Shown piece after piece: positions 15,762-24,796 of a stretch of DNA of 64,000 bases. Each line of letters begins with the position of its first letter. Position 1 is the stretch's first letter. The notes under the pieces are model-generated. The model saw only the letters and a list, made by a program, of their open reading frames with translations. It was not told the DNA's origin and did not search any database. The stretch is from Streptomyces rhizosphaerihabitans (GTDB lineage Bacteria; Actinomycetota; Actinomycetes; Streptomycetales; Streptomycetaceae): positions 28,146 to 92,145 of the forward strand of contig NZ_JAODTZ010000042.1 in NCBI RefSeq assembly GCF_025399795.1, written 5' to 3'. Made by a program: the position numbers and the translations under genes.

Positions 15762-17663
15762 TCAGCCCAGTGCGAACTTCTGGGCGGCCGCTCCGTTGCA
15801 GTCCCAGATCTGCAGACGAGTGCCGTTGGCGGTGGCGCCGTTGGGGGAGTCCAGGCAGCGGCCCGACTGCGGGTTGAGCAGGGAGCCGTCGGCCTGTTGC
15901 TGCCAGACCTGCCCCCCGGCCGCGCCGCAGTCCCACAATTCGACCTGGGTGCCGTTGGCGGTGCCGTTGCCGATGATGTCCAGGCAGCGGCCCAGCGTGT
16001 GCAGCCGGCCGTCCGAGCTGTGGAACCAGTGCTGGTCGACCGCGTACGACTGGCAGCCCCACAGCTGTACGGCGGTGGCGTTGGCTCCGTTGTCGTCCCC
16101 GGCCACATCGGCGCAGGTGCCGCCCGGTCCTGTGACGGGCGCGCCCGCGTTGACGGCGAACTTCTGGGCGGCGGAGCCGTTGCAGTCCCAGATCCGCAGG
16201 CGCGTGCCGTTGGCGGTGGCGCCGTTGGGGGAGTCCAGGCAGCGGCCCGACTGCGGGTTGAACAGCGAGCCGTCGGCGCGCTGCACCCACTTCTGGCCTC
16301 CGACCCCGTTGCAGTCCCACAGTTCGACCTGGGTGCCGTTGGCGGTGCCGTTGCCGATGATGTCCAGGCAGCGGCCGATGGTGGCGAGGGACCCGTTGGC
16401 GTTGTGCGTCCAGTACTGGTCCTCGGCGTAGGACTGGCAGTTCCACAGCTGTACGGCGGTGCCGTTCACCCCGGTGTCGTCCGCGGCGACGTCGACGCAC
16501 TGGTTTCCGGGGCCGCCGATCGTGCCCTGCGGACCGTTCGGGACGTTGGTCTGGCCCGAGTAGCCGACGGAGACGATGTTCGCCTGGACGGCGTTCTCGG
16601 CCGCGTCGGTCGGATAGCCCGAGACCATGACACCCTCGAAGAACGTCCCCATGTTCCAGTTGCTGTTGTCGCCGCCCGTGCCCAGGATGATGCCGCCCTC
16701 CTGCTGCATCGGCCGGTAGCCGCCCCGTGTGGGCAGCGCTCCGTCCCACCAGGTGGTCAGGCCGCCCGCTTGCGCGTTGCCGCCCTTCAGCGCGTAAGTG
16801 GTCTGCCCGTTGTTCTTCAGGACGGCCGTGACGTACGTGCTGTTGTTGCCCTTGTTCGCGGTGTTGGAGCCGTTGTCGCCCTGGAACATGCCGTTCTCCA
16901 GGTCGGCCTCGATCCAGGGTCCGGAGCCGCTGCAGGGCGCGAAGTAGCAGGTGGTGGCGATGGAGACGGCGTCCATGTGTCCGTTGCCGGTGTCGGCCGG
17001 GGTGGACTCCGCGTTTCCGTAGTCGAAGCAGCAGGCGGAGCCGACGTGGGTGCCGCTGGCCACCATGTAGGCGCCCTCCGGCTGGCCGTTCACGGCGACG
17101 CCCGACGCGGCGCCGTGCGAGCGGTAGCCGACGCCGGGGGAGATCCAGATCCCGTACACCTTGTGGCCGCCCGCCGTGACCGCCAGCTCACTCGCGTCCG
17201 CACCGCGGTCGGCACCCATTCCGGCCGTGCCCGCGGGGCCGGGGAACAGGTCGTTGTGGCGGGACGTCTGGTCGTACACCTTCGAGATGCTGCACGTGGT
17301 GTTCGCGCAGAAGCTGTCCTGCTGGGCGGCGTTCGCGTAGCCGCCGGCCGACAGCAGCCCGATGTCGGAGGTCGCGCCGTCGGAGGCGCGGGTGACTTGA
17401 TAGAGCGGGCCGTTGTACGCCGAGAACAACGCGCGTGTCGTGCTGTGGGCGGCGACGCACGGGGTGCCCGCGCCGGCGTAGATGTCGCAGGGCTGTGAGC
17501 CCGCCGCCTGGGCGACGCCGGGCATGCCGACCAGGAAGGTCACTAGGAGGCCGAGTGCGGCGGCGACGGACAGCAGGGCGCGACGCAGTCGAAGCGGTCG
17601 GGGTACCGGCCCGGCCGCCGGAGACGGGAAGAGACGCGAGGAGGCAGATCTTCTTCTGCGCAT
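15762..17663 (-). CDS. Secreted alpha-L-arabinofuranosidase (GH54-like) with two ricin-type lectin domains
   Basis: A 633-residue secreted enzyme that should release arabinose from plant polysaccharides. A twin-basic signal region and hydrophobic core end near AQA-AGS (residue about 54). The catalytic domain (about 55-365) carries WIEADLENGMFQGDN and IILGTGGDNSNWNMGTFFEG, which match the GH54 nucleophile Glu and acid/base Asp regions. Two beta-trefoil CBM13 domains follow (about 370-500, 505-633) with QLWNCQ, ELWDCN and IWDCNG repeats. The ATG at 17663 has GGGAG at 5 bases; an upstream TTG is less likely. The lectin domains are near-identical at DNA level over parts of a 384-bp offset, suggesting recent duplication. 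Confidence 0.88.
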   Translation of the reverse strand: MRRRRSASSRLFPSPAAGPVPRPLRLRRALLSVAAALGLLVTFLVGMPGVAQAAGSQPCDIYAGAGTPCVAAHSTTRALFSAYNGPLYQVTRASDGATSDIGLLSAGGYANAAQQDSFCANTTCSISKVYDQTSRHNDLFPGPAGTAGMGADRGADASELAVTAGGHKVYGIWISPGVGYRSHGAASGVAVNGQPEGAYMVASGTHVGSACCFDYGNAESTPADTGNGHMDAVSIATTCYFAPCSGSGPWIEADLENGMFQGDNGSNTANKGNNSTYVTAVLKNNGQTTYALKGGNAQAGGLTTWWDGALPTRGGYRPMQQEGGIILGTGGDNSNWNMGTFFEGVMVSGYPTDAAENAVQANIVSVGYSGQTNVPNGPQGTIGGPGNQCVDVAADDTGVNGTAVQLWNCQSYAEDQYWTHNANGSLATIGRCLDIIGNGTANGTQVELWDCNGVGGQKWVQRADGSLFNPQSGRCLDSPNGATANGTRLRIWDCNGSAAQKFAVNAGAPVTGPGGTCADVAGDDNGANATAVQLWGCQSYAVDQHWFHSSDGRLHTLGRCLDIIGNGTANGTQVELWDCGAAGGQVWQQQADGSLLNPQSGRCLDSPNGATANGTRLQIWDCNGAAAQKFALG

Positions 17664-18180
17664 GTGTGCTCCCAAGGTGGAGGGTGGAGCTACAACTCGC
17701 CCTCGGAGCAGCCGAGTTCAGGCTGCCTGACGACTGAGTCGGAAGTTACGCGCGTTGGTCGATTGCGTCAATATTTGTTGCTTTCCTTTCTGGTCGACCC
17801 TTCCCTGTGTCCGAACGTGTGGCTTTGCGGCGATCGCGGTTGGTGTGGTGGCCCATCCCCGACGCGGCCTTCCCGCCGTACCGGAATGCCGGTGCCAGTC
17901 CGGACGAATGGGGTGCTGCCGCCCCGTACCGCCCGCCGCGACCGGGCGACTCCGGAGCGGGGTAGACCTACTTCGGCAGCGGGGTCGACCTACTTCGGCC
18001 GGATCGTCCCGTAAGCCGTCGGATCCCCGCGGGGCGCCCTGAACAGCGGTGTGCGACCCGGAAATTGAAAAACCTACGACGACCGAAAAGCGACTACTGC
18101 GGCCCGCCGGAGTTTTTTTGACCGGCTCTACTGTGCAACATTCGGGCGAGGTCGAGTAACACCCTTGGAGGGGAAACGCG
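17664..18180. other. Divergent intergenic region upstream of the seven-gene operon
   Basis: This 517-base gap separates the divergent arabinofuranosidase and biosynthetic operon. It contains a relatively AT-rich stretch (about 17750-17800), a 22-bp tandem repeat (separate entry) and a T7 tract at 18114-18120. I see no coding frame with streptomycete codon bias. GGAGGGG at 18167-18173 is the ribosome site for the TTG at 18181. Confidence 0.6.
17956..17999 (+). promoter_or_regulatory. 22-bp tandem direct repeat, candidate operator
   Basis: Two head-to-tail 22-bp units differ at one position. Each contains AGCGGGGT, then (A/C)GACCTACTTCGGC. A 22-bp period is two helical turns, the spacing used by SARP-type activators and other head-to-tail binding regulators. 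It lies 182 bases before the first gene of the operon. The regulator is not encoded next to it. Confidence 0.5.
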
Positions 18181-20967
18181 TTGTCGCCCACCACGGGATC
18201 CGAACACCGGTCCCTGCACGTCCTCACACCATCCAGTGACGAATCCCTGACCACCGAATGGGCCGGTGGAAAAGGGAAGAACCTGCACACCCTGACCGCG
18301 TCCGGATTTCAAGTACCGCGCTGGTCGATCATCGGCCTGGACGTATTCGCGGAATTCTGCCGCGGCGGCGGACTGGACAAGTACCTGGCACGGCTGCTCG
18401 CCGACGACCGCCGGTCGAGCGCCGGCCGGATCGCTGCGGAGATCGCCCGCCTGATCGAGGCCGCACCGCTCGACGACCGTGTCACGGACGCCATCGGGCT
18501 GGCCTACGGGCTGGCCGGCGGCGGCGCGGTGGCCGTCCGCTCGTCCGGCGCGCGGGAGGACGGCGCACGCCACTCCTTCGCCGGACAGTTCGACAGCTTC
18601 CTGAACGTCCGCGGTCTCGGCGAGGTCATCGCCCACGTCCGCCGCTGCTGGGCCTCCGCGTTCTCCGAACGCTCCCTGTGCTACCGGGCGCAGCACCGAC
18701 TGCCGCCCGACGCCGGCGGGGTCGCCGTCATCGTTCAGCGCATGGTCGCGGCCGAGCGCAGCGGCGTGCTGTTCACCGCCGATCCGACGGCCGAATGCGC
18801 CGACCGGTATGTCGTCAGCGCCGTCCACGGGCTGGGGGAGGGACTGGTCTCGGGCGCGGTCGACGCCGACACCGTCGTCCTCGACGCCACCACCGGCGAG
18901 CCGCTCACCACGGTGATCGGCGACAAAGAGCAACGCTACGACGCCGGATCCGGAGTCGGCTGCCGGGTGTCACCCGTCGCCGACGAGGACCGCGCCACAC
19001 CGGTCCTGACCGCCGCCGACCTCGTCCGGCTGCACGAGGCCGGGGCCCGCGTCACCGCTCACTACGGCGCCCCCCAGGACATCGAATGGGCCATCGCCGA
19101 GGACACCCTGTGGATCCTGCAGAGCCGGCCGGTCACCACCCTCGCCCCGGCCGCCGGCCCCGCGCCGGAGCCCGCGGGAGACCTGCGGATCTGGGACAAC
19201 TCCAACATCATCGAGAGCTTCAGCGGCGTCGTGTCCCCGCTCACCTACAGCTTCGCCGCAGACACCTACGCGAAGGTATACGACAGTTACGCCCGTGCCC
19301 TCGGTGTCCGCGGCGAGCAACTGCGCGCGGTGCAGGAGTGGACCCCGCACCTGCTCGGCTATGTCCACGGGCGTGTCTACTACAACCTGTTCCACTGGTA
19401 CCGCATGGTGCGCCTCGCCCCGCTGTACCCGCTCAACCGGCGCGTCCTGGAGAAATCCCTCGGTGTCGCCGAGAGTATTTCCGACGAAGTCGCCGACACA
19501 CTCCATCCGTTCCCGCCCCGGCCCGGACTGCGCGGCCGGATCTCACGCCTGGCACGAACGATGATCTTCGCCGGCAGATTCCTCACCATCCGGAAATCGG
19601 TGGAGACGTTTCACCGAGATTTCTATCGCGCGTACACGGTATTCAACAGCGTCGACTACGACGCACTGCCCGGAGACGAGACCTACCGTCGTTTCCGGCG
19701 GCTGCAGCGGGAACTCATCGAGAAATGGGGTCCGATGCAGACCCTGGACGCGACGATCCTGCTCTCCGTGGGACTGCTCGCGCTGCTCACCCGCAGATGG
19801 CTTCCCGCGGCGCCCGAATGGTTCACCTGGGCCGCGGCGGCTCCCGGCGGCGCGCTGGAGTCCGCCGAACCGGTGTGGGCACTGCGTGAGTTGGCCGCCC
19901 AAGCGCGCGCCGACACCGGGATCCTGCACCTGTTGGAACGCGCCCCCGGCGCCGACCTGCACCGGGCGCTGCGCGACGCGGGCCACACCCGGTTCCTGGC
20001 CGCCGTCGACGCGTACATCGCCGACTACGGCTACCGCAGCCCCGACGAACTCAAGCTGGAGGTCGCCGACCTGCACGAGAATCCGGCAGGACTCTTCACG
20101 CTGCTGCGCGACGTGCTGGCGGAGACCGGCGACGGCGGCGCGCCGGACCGCGGCGACGAGGCCGACGCCTACCTCGACCGGCATCTGCGCGGCCCGCGCC
20201 GCCTGTTGTACGAACGGGTGCGGGGCAAGGCCCGCGCGGCGCTCGCCGACCGGGAACGGCTCAGGTTCTGCCGCACCCGCGCCTTCGGATCGGCGAAGCG
20301 CATGCTGCGCGCGCTGGGCCGCGACCTCGCGCGCGCCGGTGCCATCGACGCCTGGGACGACGTGTTCCTGCTGCGTCTGGAGGAGATCCGCGGCGCCTAC
20401 GAGGGCATGATCGCCCACACCGAACTGCGGGACCTCGTCGTGCTGCGCCGCAGGCAACTCGCCGCCGACACCGCGCTGCACGCCCCTTCCCGCTTCACCA
20501 CCCGTGGCGCCCCGTACTGGTCGGGCAACCTGGAACGCGCCGGATGGAGCAGCGGCCCGGCCGCCCCCAGCGGTGCCCGCGAGCTGACCGGCGTCCCCTG
20601 CTGCCCCGGCGTCGCCGAGGGGCCCGCCGTGGTCACCGACACCCCGCGCGACATCGGAGGCGGCATCCTGATCACCTACCGCACCGACCCGGGGTGGGTG
20701 ACCGCACTGCCCTCGGCCGCCGCCCTCGTCATCGAACGTGGCAGCCCGCTCACTCATGTCGCCGTCGTGGCAAGGGAGTTGGGTATTCCGACGGTGGTTC
20801 AGGTGAAGGGCGCCACCACCGAGATCCGCACCGGCACCCGGCTGCGGGTCGACGGCGGCGCCGGGACGGTGACCGTCCTCGCCGACCCGCCGCGCGACAG
20901 GACGATCGATGCTCCGGACAGGACGACCGATGCTCCGGACAGCCCCCGAACGGAGACACACCAGTGA
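18181..20967 (+). CDS. PEP-synthase/rifampin-phosphotransferase-like phosphotransferase
   Basis: A 928-residue protein with an N-terminal PPDK/PEP-synthase ATP-binding domain (about 10-325). GGKGKNLHTL is near 30, and AVRSSGAREDG is followed by SFAGQFDSFLNV near 122-145. A large middle region follows, then a C-terminal swivelling phosphohistidine domain (about 800-905). The catalytic His lies in GSPLTHVAVVARELGIPTV (His about 859). The order ATP domain, middle, His domain is that of rifampin phosphotransferase, which uses ATP to phosphorylate a small molecule, releasing AMP and Pi. The C-terminal PEP/pyruvate barrel of true PEP synthase is absent. The start is TTG 18181 with GGAGGGG 7 bases upstream. 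It heads the operon; substrate unknown. Confidence 0.82.
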   Translation: MSPTTGSEHRSLHVLTPSSDESLTTEWAGGKGKNLHTLTASGFQVPRWSIIGLDVFAEFCRGGGLDKYLARLLADDRRSSAGRIAAEIARLIEAAPLDDRVTDAIGLAYGLAGGGAVAVRSSGAREDGARHSFAGQFDSFLNVRGLGEVIAHVRRCWASAFSERSLCYRAQHRLPPDAGGVAVIVQRMVAAERSGVLFTADPTAECADRYVVSAVHGLGEGLVSGAVDADTVVLDATTGEPLTTVIGDKEQRYDAGSGVGCRVSPVADEDRATPVLTAADLVRLHEAGARVTAHYGAPQDIEWAIAEDTLWILQSRPVTTLAPAAGPAPEPAGDLRIWDNSNIIESFSGVVSPLTYSFAADTYAKVYDSYARALGVRGEQLRAVQEWTPHLLGYVHGRVYYNLFHWYRMVRLAPLYPLNRRVLEKSLGVAESISDEVADTLHPFPPRPGLRGRISRLARTMIFAGRFLTIRKSVETFHRDFYRAYTVFNSVDYDALPGDETYRRFRRLQRELIEKWGPMQTLDATILLSVGLLALLTRRWLPAAPEWFTWAAAAPGGALESAEPVWALRELAAQARADTGILHLLERAPGADLHRALRDAGHTRFLAAVDAYIADYGYRSPDELKLEVADLHENPAGLFTLLRDVLAETGDGGAPDRGDEADAYLDRHLRGPRRLLYERVRGKARAALADRERLRFCRTRAFGSAKRMLRALGRDLARAGAIDAWDDVFLLRLEEIRGAYEGMIAHTELRDLVVLRRRQLAADTALHAPSRFTTRGAPYWSGNLERAGWSSGPAAPSGARELTGVPCCPGVAEGPAVVTDTPRDIGGGILITYRTDPGWVTALPSAAALVIERGSPLTHVAVVARELGIPTVVQVKGATTEIRTGTRLRVDGGAGTVTVLADPPRDRTIDAPDRTTDAPDSPRTETHQ
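20896..20937. repeat. 21-bp tandem repeat in the 3' end of the phosphotransferase gene
   Basis: Two 21-bp units (GACAGGACGA(T/C)CGATGCTCCG) encode DRTIDAP and DRTTDAP just before the stop codon. They form an in-frame tail extension of no recognised function. Confidence 0.8.
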
Positions 20968-22664
20968 TTCTCAGCGAGGACCGGCTGCAGGACCTGCTCG
21001 ACAAGTCCCTCGCCGAACTGCCCCCTGGCACCGAGTGGGCCGTGGCCCTGGAGGGCTCCATCGCGGAGGGATTCGGCAACCCCTCCTCCGACATCGACTT
21101 CCTGCTCGTCGGCCGCTTCGACGACGACCCGCCGACCATGCCGTCGCTGCTCTTCGTGGACGGCCGCCGGGTGGAGATCCGTACCCGGTCGTTGCGCCAA
21201 CTCGCCGACCAGTTACGGGCGGTGGAGGAAGGTGCCGAGCGGCCCGGGCGGCTCTCCGAAGATCTCCTCAACCGCTGCCAGCGGGTGCTGCACAGCCACC
21301 CGCTGCGCGGCCACGCCCTGGTCGAGGAGGTGAAGGCGATGCTGCCCGTGGCGCGGTTCCGCCGGATCGCCGCCGACTGGTGGGCGCACCGGGCCCGTCA
21401 GTCCCTGCGGCACGCGACGGCGCTGCTGTGCCTCGGTGAGAGTGACGAAGCCGTCGACTGGACCCGCGCCGCACTTGTGCAGAGCGTCAAGTCCTGGGCG
21501 GCCGGCCTGGGCGAGACCTACCTCGAACCCAAATGGCTGTCCATGCAACTGGACCGGGCCGGGCGGGTGGACATACGCGACCGCTACTGGGCCCTGGAAG
21601 CGGCCGCTCTCCAGCCCGCCGGCACCCACACTGGCACCGGCACCCACACCGGAACCGGCACGGACGCCGGCACCGACGCTGCCCAAGCCCTCCTGACCGC
21701 CTGCCTCGACTTCGCCGAGGATCTCGGACTCACCGACGTTCCCCGGCGGCCCGAGCGGCTCACCGTCCGACGCGCGGCCGGGGTGACCACCTGGCAGACC
21801 GGTGAACGCGTCCACGTCGTCCGCGGCGGCCGAGAGGTGTTCGCCCTCGGCCCCGACGCCGGAGCCGTCTGGCGCTCCCTCGTCCTGGGCAGGCCGCTGC
21901 CCCGTGTGCTGGCCGAGGCCGCCGGCACCGGCGTCACCGAACCCGGCGCGCTGCTCGCCGTCTTCCTGCGCTACGGACTGATCCGCCTCGCCTGGAAGGG
22001 CGGCGGCCCCGTCACCCCCTCGCTGCCGCTCGCCGCCCCGCCCGGCCCCGTGACCCCACCGCCCTCCACCGCACAGCCGCTGCTGTCGGTGCGCGGCGCG
22101 GCCGTCGGCGGACCCCGCGCCGTCGACCTGATGCCCGTGCCGGCCGACCGGTTCGCCGCCGCGGCCATGGCCCTGGTGTGGTCCAACGTGGTCGTCGAGA
22201 ACGCCGTCGAGGATCTGACCGGGGCGCTGCAACGCGGCCAGTGGCGGGTCGCCGAACTCACCGCGCGGCGCGCCGTGCACGCCGCGCTGCGCGCACTGTT
22301 CAGCGCCCACGGCGTCAACCCGCTGCCCGCCGACTCCGACCTCGTACGCCGCATGGACCTGCTTCCGCCCGCCACCCGGCCGATCGGGGTCCGCGCCGGG
22401 GAACTGCTGCGGTGCGGCGTGGACTGCGTGAAGGACGGCGACGCTCTCCTCGGGGAGCTGCGGTTCTTCATCGACCTGGTACGCGGCGCCGTGGGCGCCG
22501 ACTCCTTCCCGCTCTCCTTCGACTCCGCGGACACCTGGCGGGCGACCCTGCGACTCGGCCACGACTGGCTGCGCATCGGCGCCCATCTCGGCGCGGAGCT
22601 GCCCATCGAAGAGGCCCGGGACCTACTGGCCGGCAACGGGGCCCAGCCGCACCAGGCCCTGTGA
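20964..22664 (+). CDS. Nucleotidyltransferase-fold protein with PqqD-like segment
   Basis: A 566-residue protein starting at GTG 20964, which overlaps the upstream TGA. The N-terminal domain has the polymerase-beta/MNT signature GSIAEGFGNPSSDIDFLLVG (about 31-50) with the two metal-binding Asp residues, then a helical region as in antibiotic nucleotidyltransferases. A Thr/Gly-rich linker (about 220-240) follows. Residues about 270-345 read like a PqqD/RRE-type winged helix (VHVVRGGREVFALGPDAGAV...RYGLIRLAW). The C-terminal 200 residues are helical and unassigned. A rare TTA Leu codon sits at 21213-21215. Likely activity is NMP transfer to a small molecule or protein; substrate unknown. Confidence 0.72.
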   Translation: MILSEDRLQDLLDKSLAELPPGTEWAVALEGSIAEGFGNPSSDIDFLLVGRFDDDPPTMPSLLFVDGRRVEIRTRSLRQLADQLRAVEEGAERPGRLSEDLLNRCQRVLHSHPLRGHALVEEVKAMLPVARFRRIAADWWAHRARQSLRHATALLCLGESDEAVDWTRAALVQSVKSWAAGLGETYLEPKWLSMQLDRAGRVDIRDRYWALEAAALQPAGTHTGTGTHTGTGTDAGTDAAQALLTACLDFAEDLGLTDVPRRPERLTVRRAAGVTTWQTGERVHVVRGGREVFALGPDAGAVWRSLVLGRPLPRVLAEAAGTGVTEPGALLAVFLRYGLIRLAWKGGGPVTPSLPLAAPPGPVTPPPSTAQPLLSVRGAAVGGPRAVDLMPVPADRFAAAAMALVWSNVVVENAVEDLTGALQRGQWRVAELTARRAVHAALRALFSAHGVNPLPADSDLVRRMDLLPPATRPIGVRAGELLRCGVDCVKDGDALLGELRFFIDLVRGAVGADSFPLSFDSADTWRATLRLGHDWLRIGAHLGAELPIEEARDLLAGNGAQPHQAL

Positions 22665-22738
22665 CGGCACCGGGCTCCCGGAGCGCACCGGGCTCCGGGA
22701 CAGCACCCCACCCCACGTTCCGCGCGGAGGATTCACCG

Positions 22739-23845
22739 ATGTCCGATCCGATCACGTCCGATCCGATGACGGTGCTGGTGACCGGTGCCAGCGGCTTCGT
22801 GGGCGCCGAAGTGACCGCCCGGCTCGGCGCCGCGGGCCACACCGTGCTGGCGCTGGTGCACCGCAACGGCGACCTCGTCCGCAACAACGGCAGAAGACTC
22901 ACCGCCGGTCGGGGCACCCTCATCCGGATCACCGGCGACATCACCCGCCCCGGCCTCGGGCTGAGCGACGACGACCGACGGCTCGCCGCCACCGCCGACC
23001 GGATCGTGCACTGCGCCGCCGTCACCGACTTCGGACTCCCGAAGGACCGGTACGAACGTGTCAACGTCGAGGGCGTCCGGCACGTCCTGGCCCTCGCGTC
23101 GGCAGGCCGTACCCCGCTGGTGCACGTCAGCACCGCCTACGTGTGCGGGGAACGCGACGGCATCGCCCGCGAGGACGAGCTCGACCTCGGCCAACGCCCG
23201 GGCAACGACTACGAGAAGAGCAAACTGGCCGCCGAGACGCTGGTCCGCAAGGCAGCGGCGGACGGTCTGCCCGTGACCGTGGTCCGCCCGAGCATCGTCA
23301 CCGGCGCTGCCCGCACCGGCCGCATCCGCGACCTCAAGACCATCTACCCCGTGCTCCGGGTCCTCACCAGGGGCCTGGTACGCACCGTGCCCGGTCACCA
23401 CGACGCCGTCCTCGATCTGGTCCCGGTCGACCGCGTCGCCGACCTCGTGACCGCCGCCGCCACGCGTTTCCAGGACGCCGAGGGCCGCACCCTGCACGCC
23501 GTCGGCCACGAGCTGACGCTGCGGGACATGTCCGACGTCCTCGCCGAGTACCCGTCGTTCCACGTGCCGCGGTTCGTCCCCCCGTCCGCGTTCTCCGCCG
23601 AGGCCCTGCCCGGCCGTGAACGCCCCTACTACGACCGTGTCGTCTCCCTGTACGACCCCTACTTCCGGCGCCGTGTCCGCTTCGACGCCACCCACGCCGA
23701 GGCCTTCGGCCACCGTCCGGCGCCGTCCGGCGGACGGCCCTACCTGCGGCGCCTCCTCGACCACTGCCTCGCGACCGGTTATCTCGGCCCGTCCCCGCCC
23801 AAGAAGCCGGCCGCCGCCCGACCCGACGGGAGCACCCACCGATGA
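22739..23845 (+). CDS. NAD-dependent extended SDR (epimerase/reductase family)
   Basis: A 368-residue extended short-chain dehydrogenase. It has the Rossmann motif VLVTGASGFVGAEV at about 12-25, the catalytic YEKSK (about 160), an upstream Ser/Thr in VHVSTAYVCGERDG, and VVRPSIVTG after it. The pattern is closest to the thioester-reductase/3-beta-HSD-like branch. The ATG at 22739 has GGAGG 8 bases upstream. The first codons contain a duplicated 15-bp unit encoding SDPIT/SDPMT. In an AfsA-containing operon it is a candidate for the ketone or butenolide reduction step, by inference. Confidence 0.83.
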   Translation: MSDPITSDPMTVLVTGASGFVGAEVTARLGAAGHTVLALVHRNGDLVRNNGRRLTAGRGTLIRITGDITRPGLGLSDDDRRLAATADRIVHCAAVTDFGLPKDRYERVNVEGVRHVLALASAGRTPLVHVSTAYVCGERDGIAREDELDLGQRPGNDYEKSKLAAETLVRKAAADGLPVTVVRPSIVTGAARTGRIRDLKTIYPVLRVLTRGLVRTVPGHHDAVLDLVPVDRVADLVTAAATRFQDAEGRTLHAVGHELTLRDMSDVLAEYPSFHVPRFVPPSAFSAEALPGRERPYYDRVVSLYDPYFRRRVRFDATHAEAFGHRPAPSGGRPYLRRLLDHCLATGYLGPSPPKKPAAARPDGSTHR

Positions 23846-24786
23846 CCCCCGCCCACCTCGCCGAGCCCTCGTACGGCATCCCCGTGTCCCCCCTGCTGAC
23901 CTGCCACCCCGACAAGCGACGGCTGTACGGCGCCGACACCTACTACCAGGAGAGCCACGAACAACTCGCGGCCCTCACCGGCGACATCACCGGCTTCGCC
24001 CACCGGCATGCCGCGCTGCTGCTCAAGCCGGACGCCGTCGTGGCCCGCAGGCTGGACGCGGCCGTGGAATGGCTGTCCGGGCAAGGCTTCAGAATCGTCG
24101 GCGCGGCGGTCACCCGGCTGACCCGCACCATGATCCGCTCCCTGTGGTACTTCCAGTGGAATCTCGCCACCCCCTACCGCAGGCGGCTGGCCGCACTCTT
24201 CCTGGAGGACGCCGACGCCCTCGTCCTGCTCGTCCGCCCCGAGCACGACCTGGACGTGCCCGCGTCGGTCGAACTCACCCGGCTCAAGGGGCCCACGGAC
24301 CCGGACACCCGCCGGCCCGGCCAGCTGCGCCATCTCCTGGGCCGCTACAGCTACTTGCTGAACCTCGCGCACACCGCTGACGAACCCGCCGACGTCCTGC
24401 GCGAGTTGGCCGTCCACTTCGACGACACCGCGCGCGACCGCCTGTTCCGCTCCGCCCTCGCCGACGAGGACCGCACCTTGGAGGCACTGGAGTTGACCGG
24501 CCGGCTGTACGCCGCCACCAAGCCCCGGGACCTCGACTTCGACCCCGCTGTCGCACGGCTGCGCGATGCCGTATCCCGGCACGGGGGCGCCGACGCCGCC
24601 ACCACCCCGCGCGCGCTGCTGGAGACCGCCTGGGCAGAGGGGATCGACCTCGACCCGTGGGACACCGTCATCGTCGGTTCAAAGGTGCTCCCCATGCGGC
24701 ACCCCGGCCGCGCGCCCGTGCTGGACGGAGCCGACGCGGACACCTGGCGCCGCCACCTGGACACCGTCCGCGCCCCCGCGAACTGA
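23842..24786 (+). CDS. Nucleoside-diphosphate-kinase-like protein
   Basis: A 314-residue protein translationally coupled to the SDR (ATGA overlap). Residues about 55-190 resemble NDP kinase: AALLLKPDAVV matches the Lys strand, LKGPTDPDTRRPGQLR matches the GATNPADAAPGTIR-type loop, and LNLAHTADEPADVL matches the NxxHxSD phosphohistidine motif (His about 177 retained). It is twice the length of true NDK, with extra N- and C-terminal parts of unknown fold. Roles could include phosphate transfer to a pathway intermediate. Homology to NDK is inferred from aligned motifs, and the catalytic state is uncertain. Confidence 0.68.
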   Translation: MTPAHLAEPSYGIPVSPLLTCHPDKRRLYGADTYYQESHEQLAALTGDITGFAHRHAALLLKPDAVVARRLDAAVEWLSGQGFRIVGAAVTRLTRTMIRSLWYFQWNLATPYRRRLAALFLEDADALVLLVRPEHDLDVPASVELTRLKGPTDPDTRRPGQLRHLLGRYSYLLNLAHTADEPADVLRELAVHFDDTARDRLFRSALADEDRTLEALELTGRLYAATKPRDLDFDPAVARLRDAVSRHGGADAATTPRALLETAWAEGIDLDPWDTVIVGSKVLPMRHPGRAPVLDGADADTWRRHLDTVRAPAN

Positions 24787-24796
24787 GGAGCGGCCC

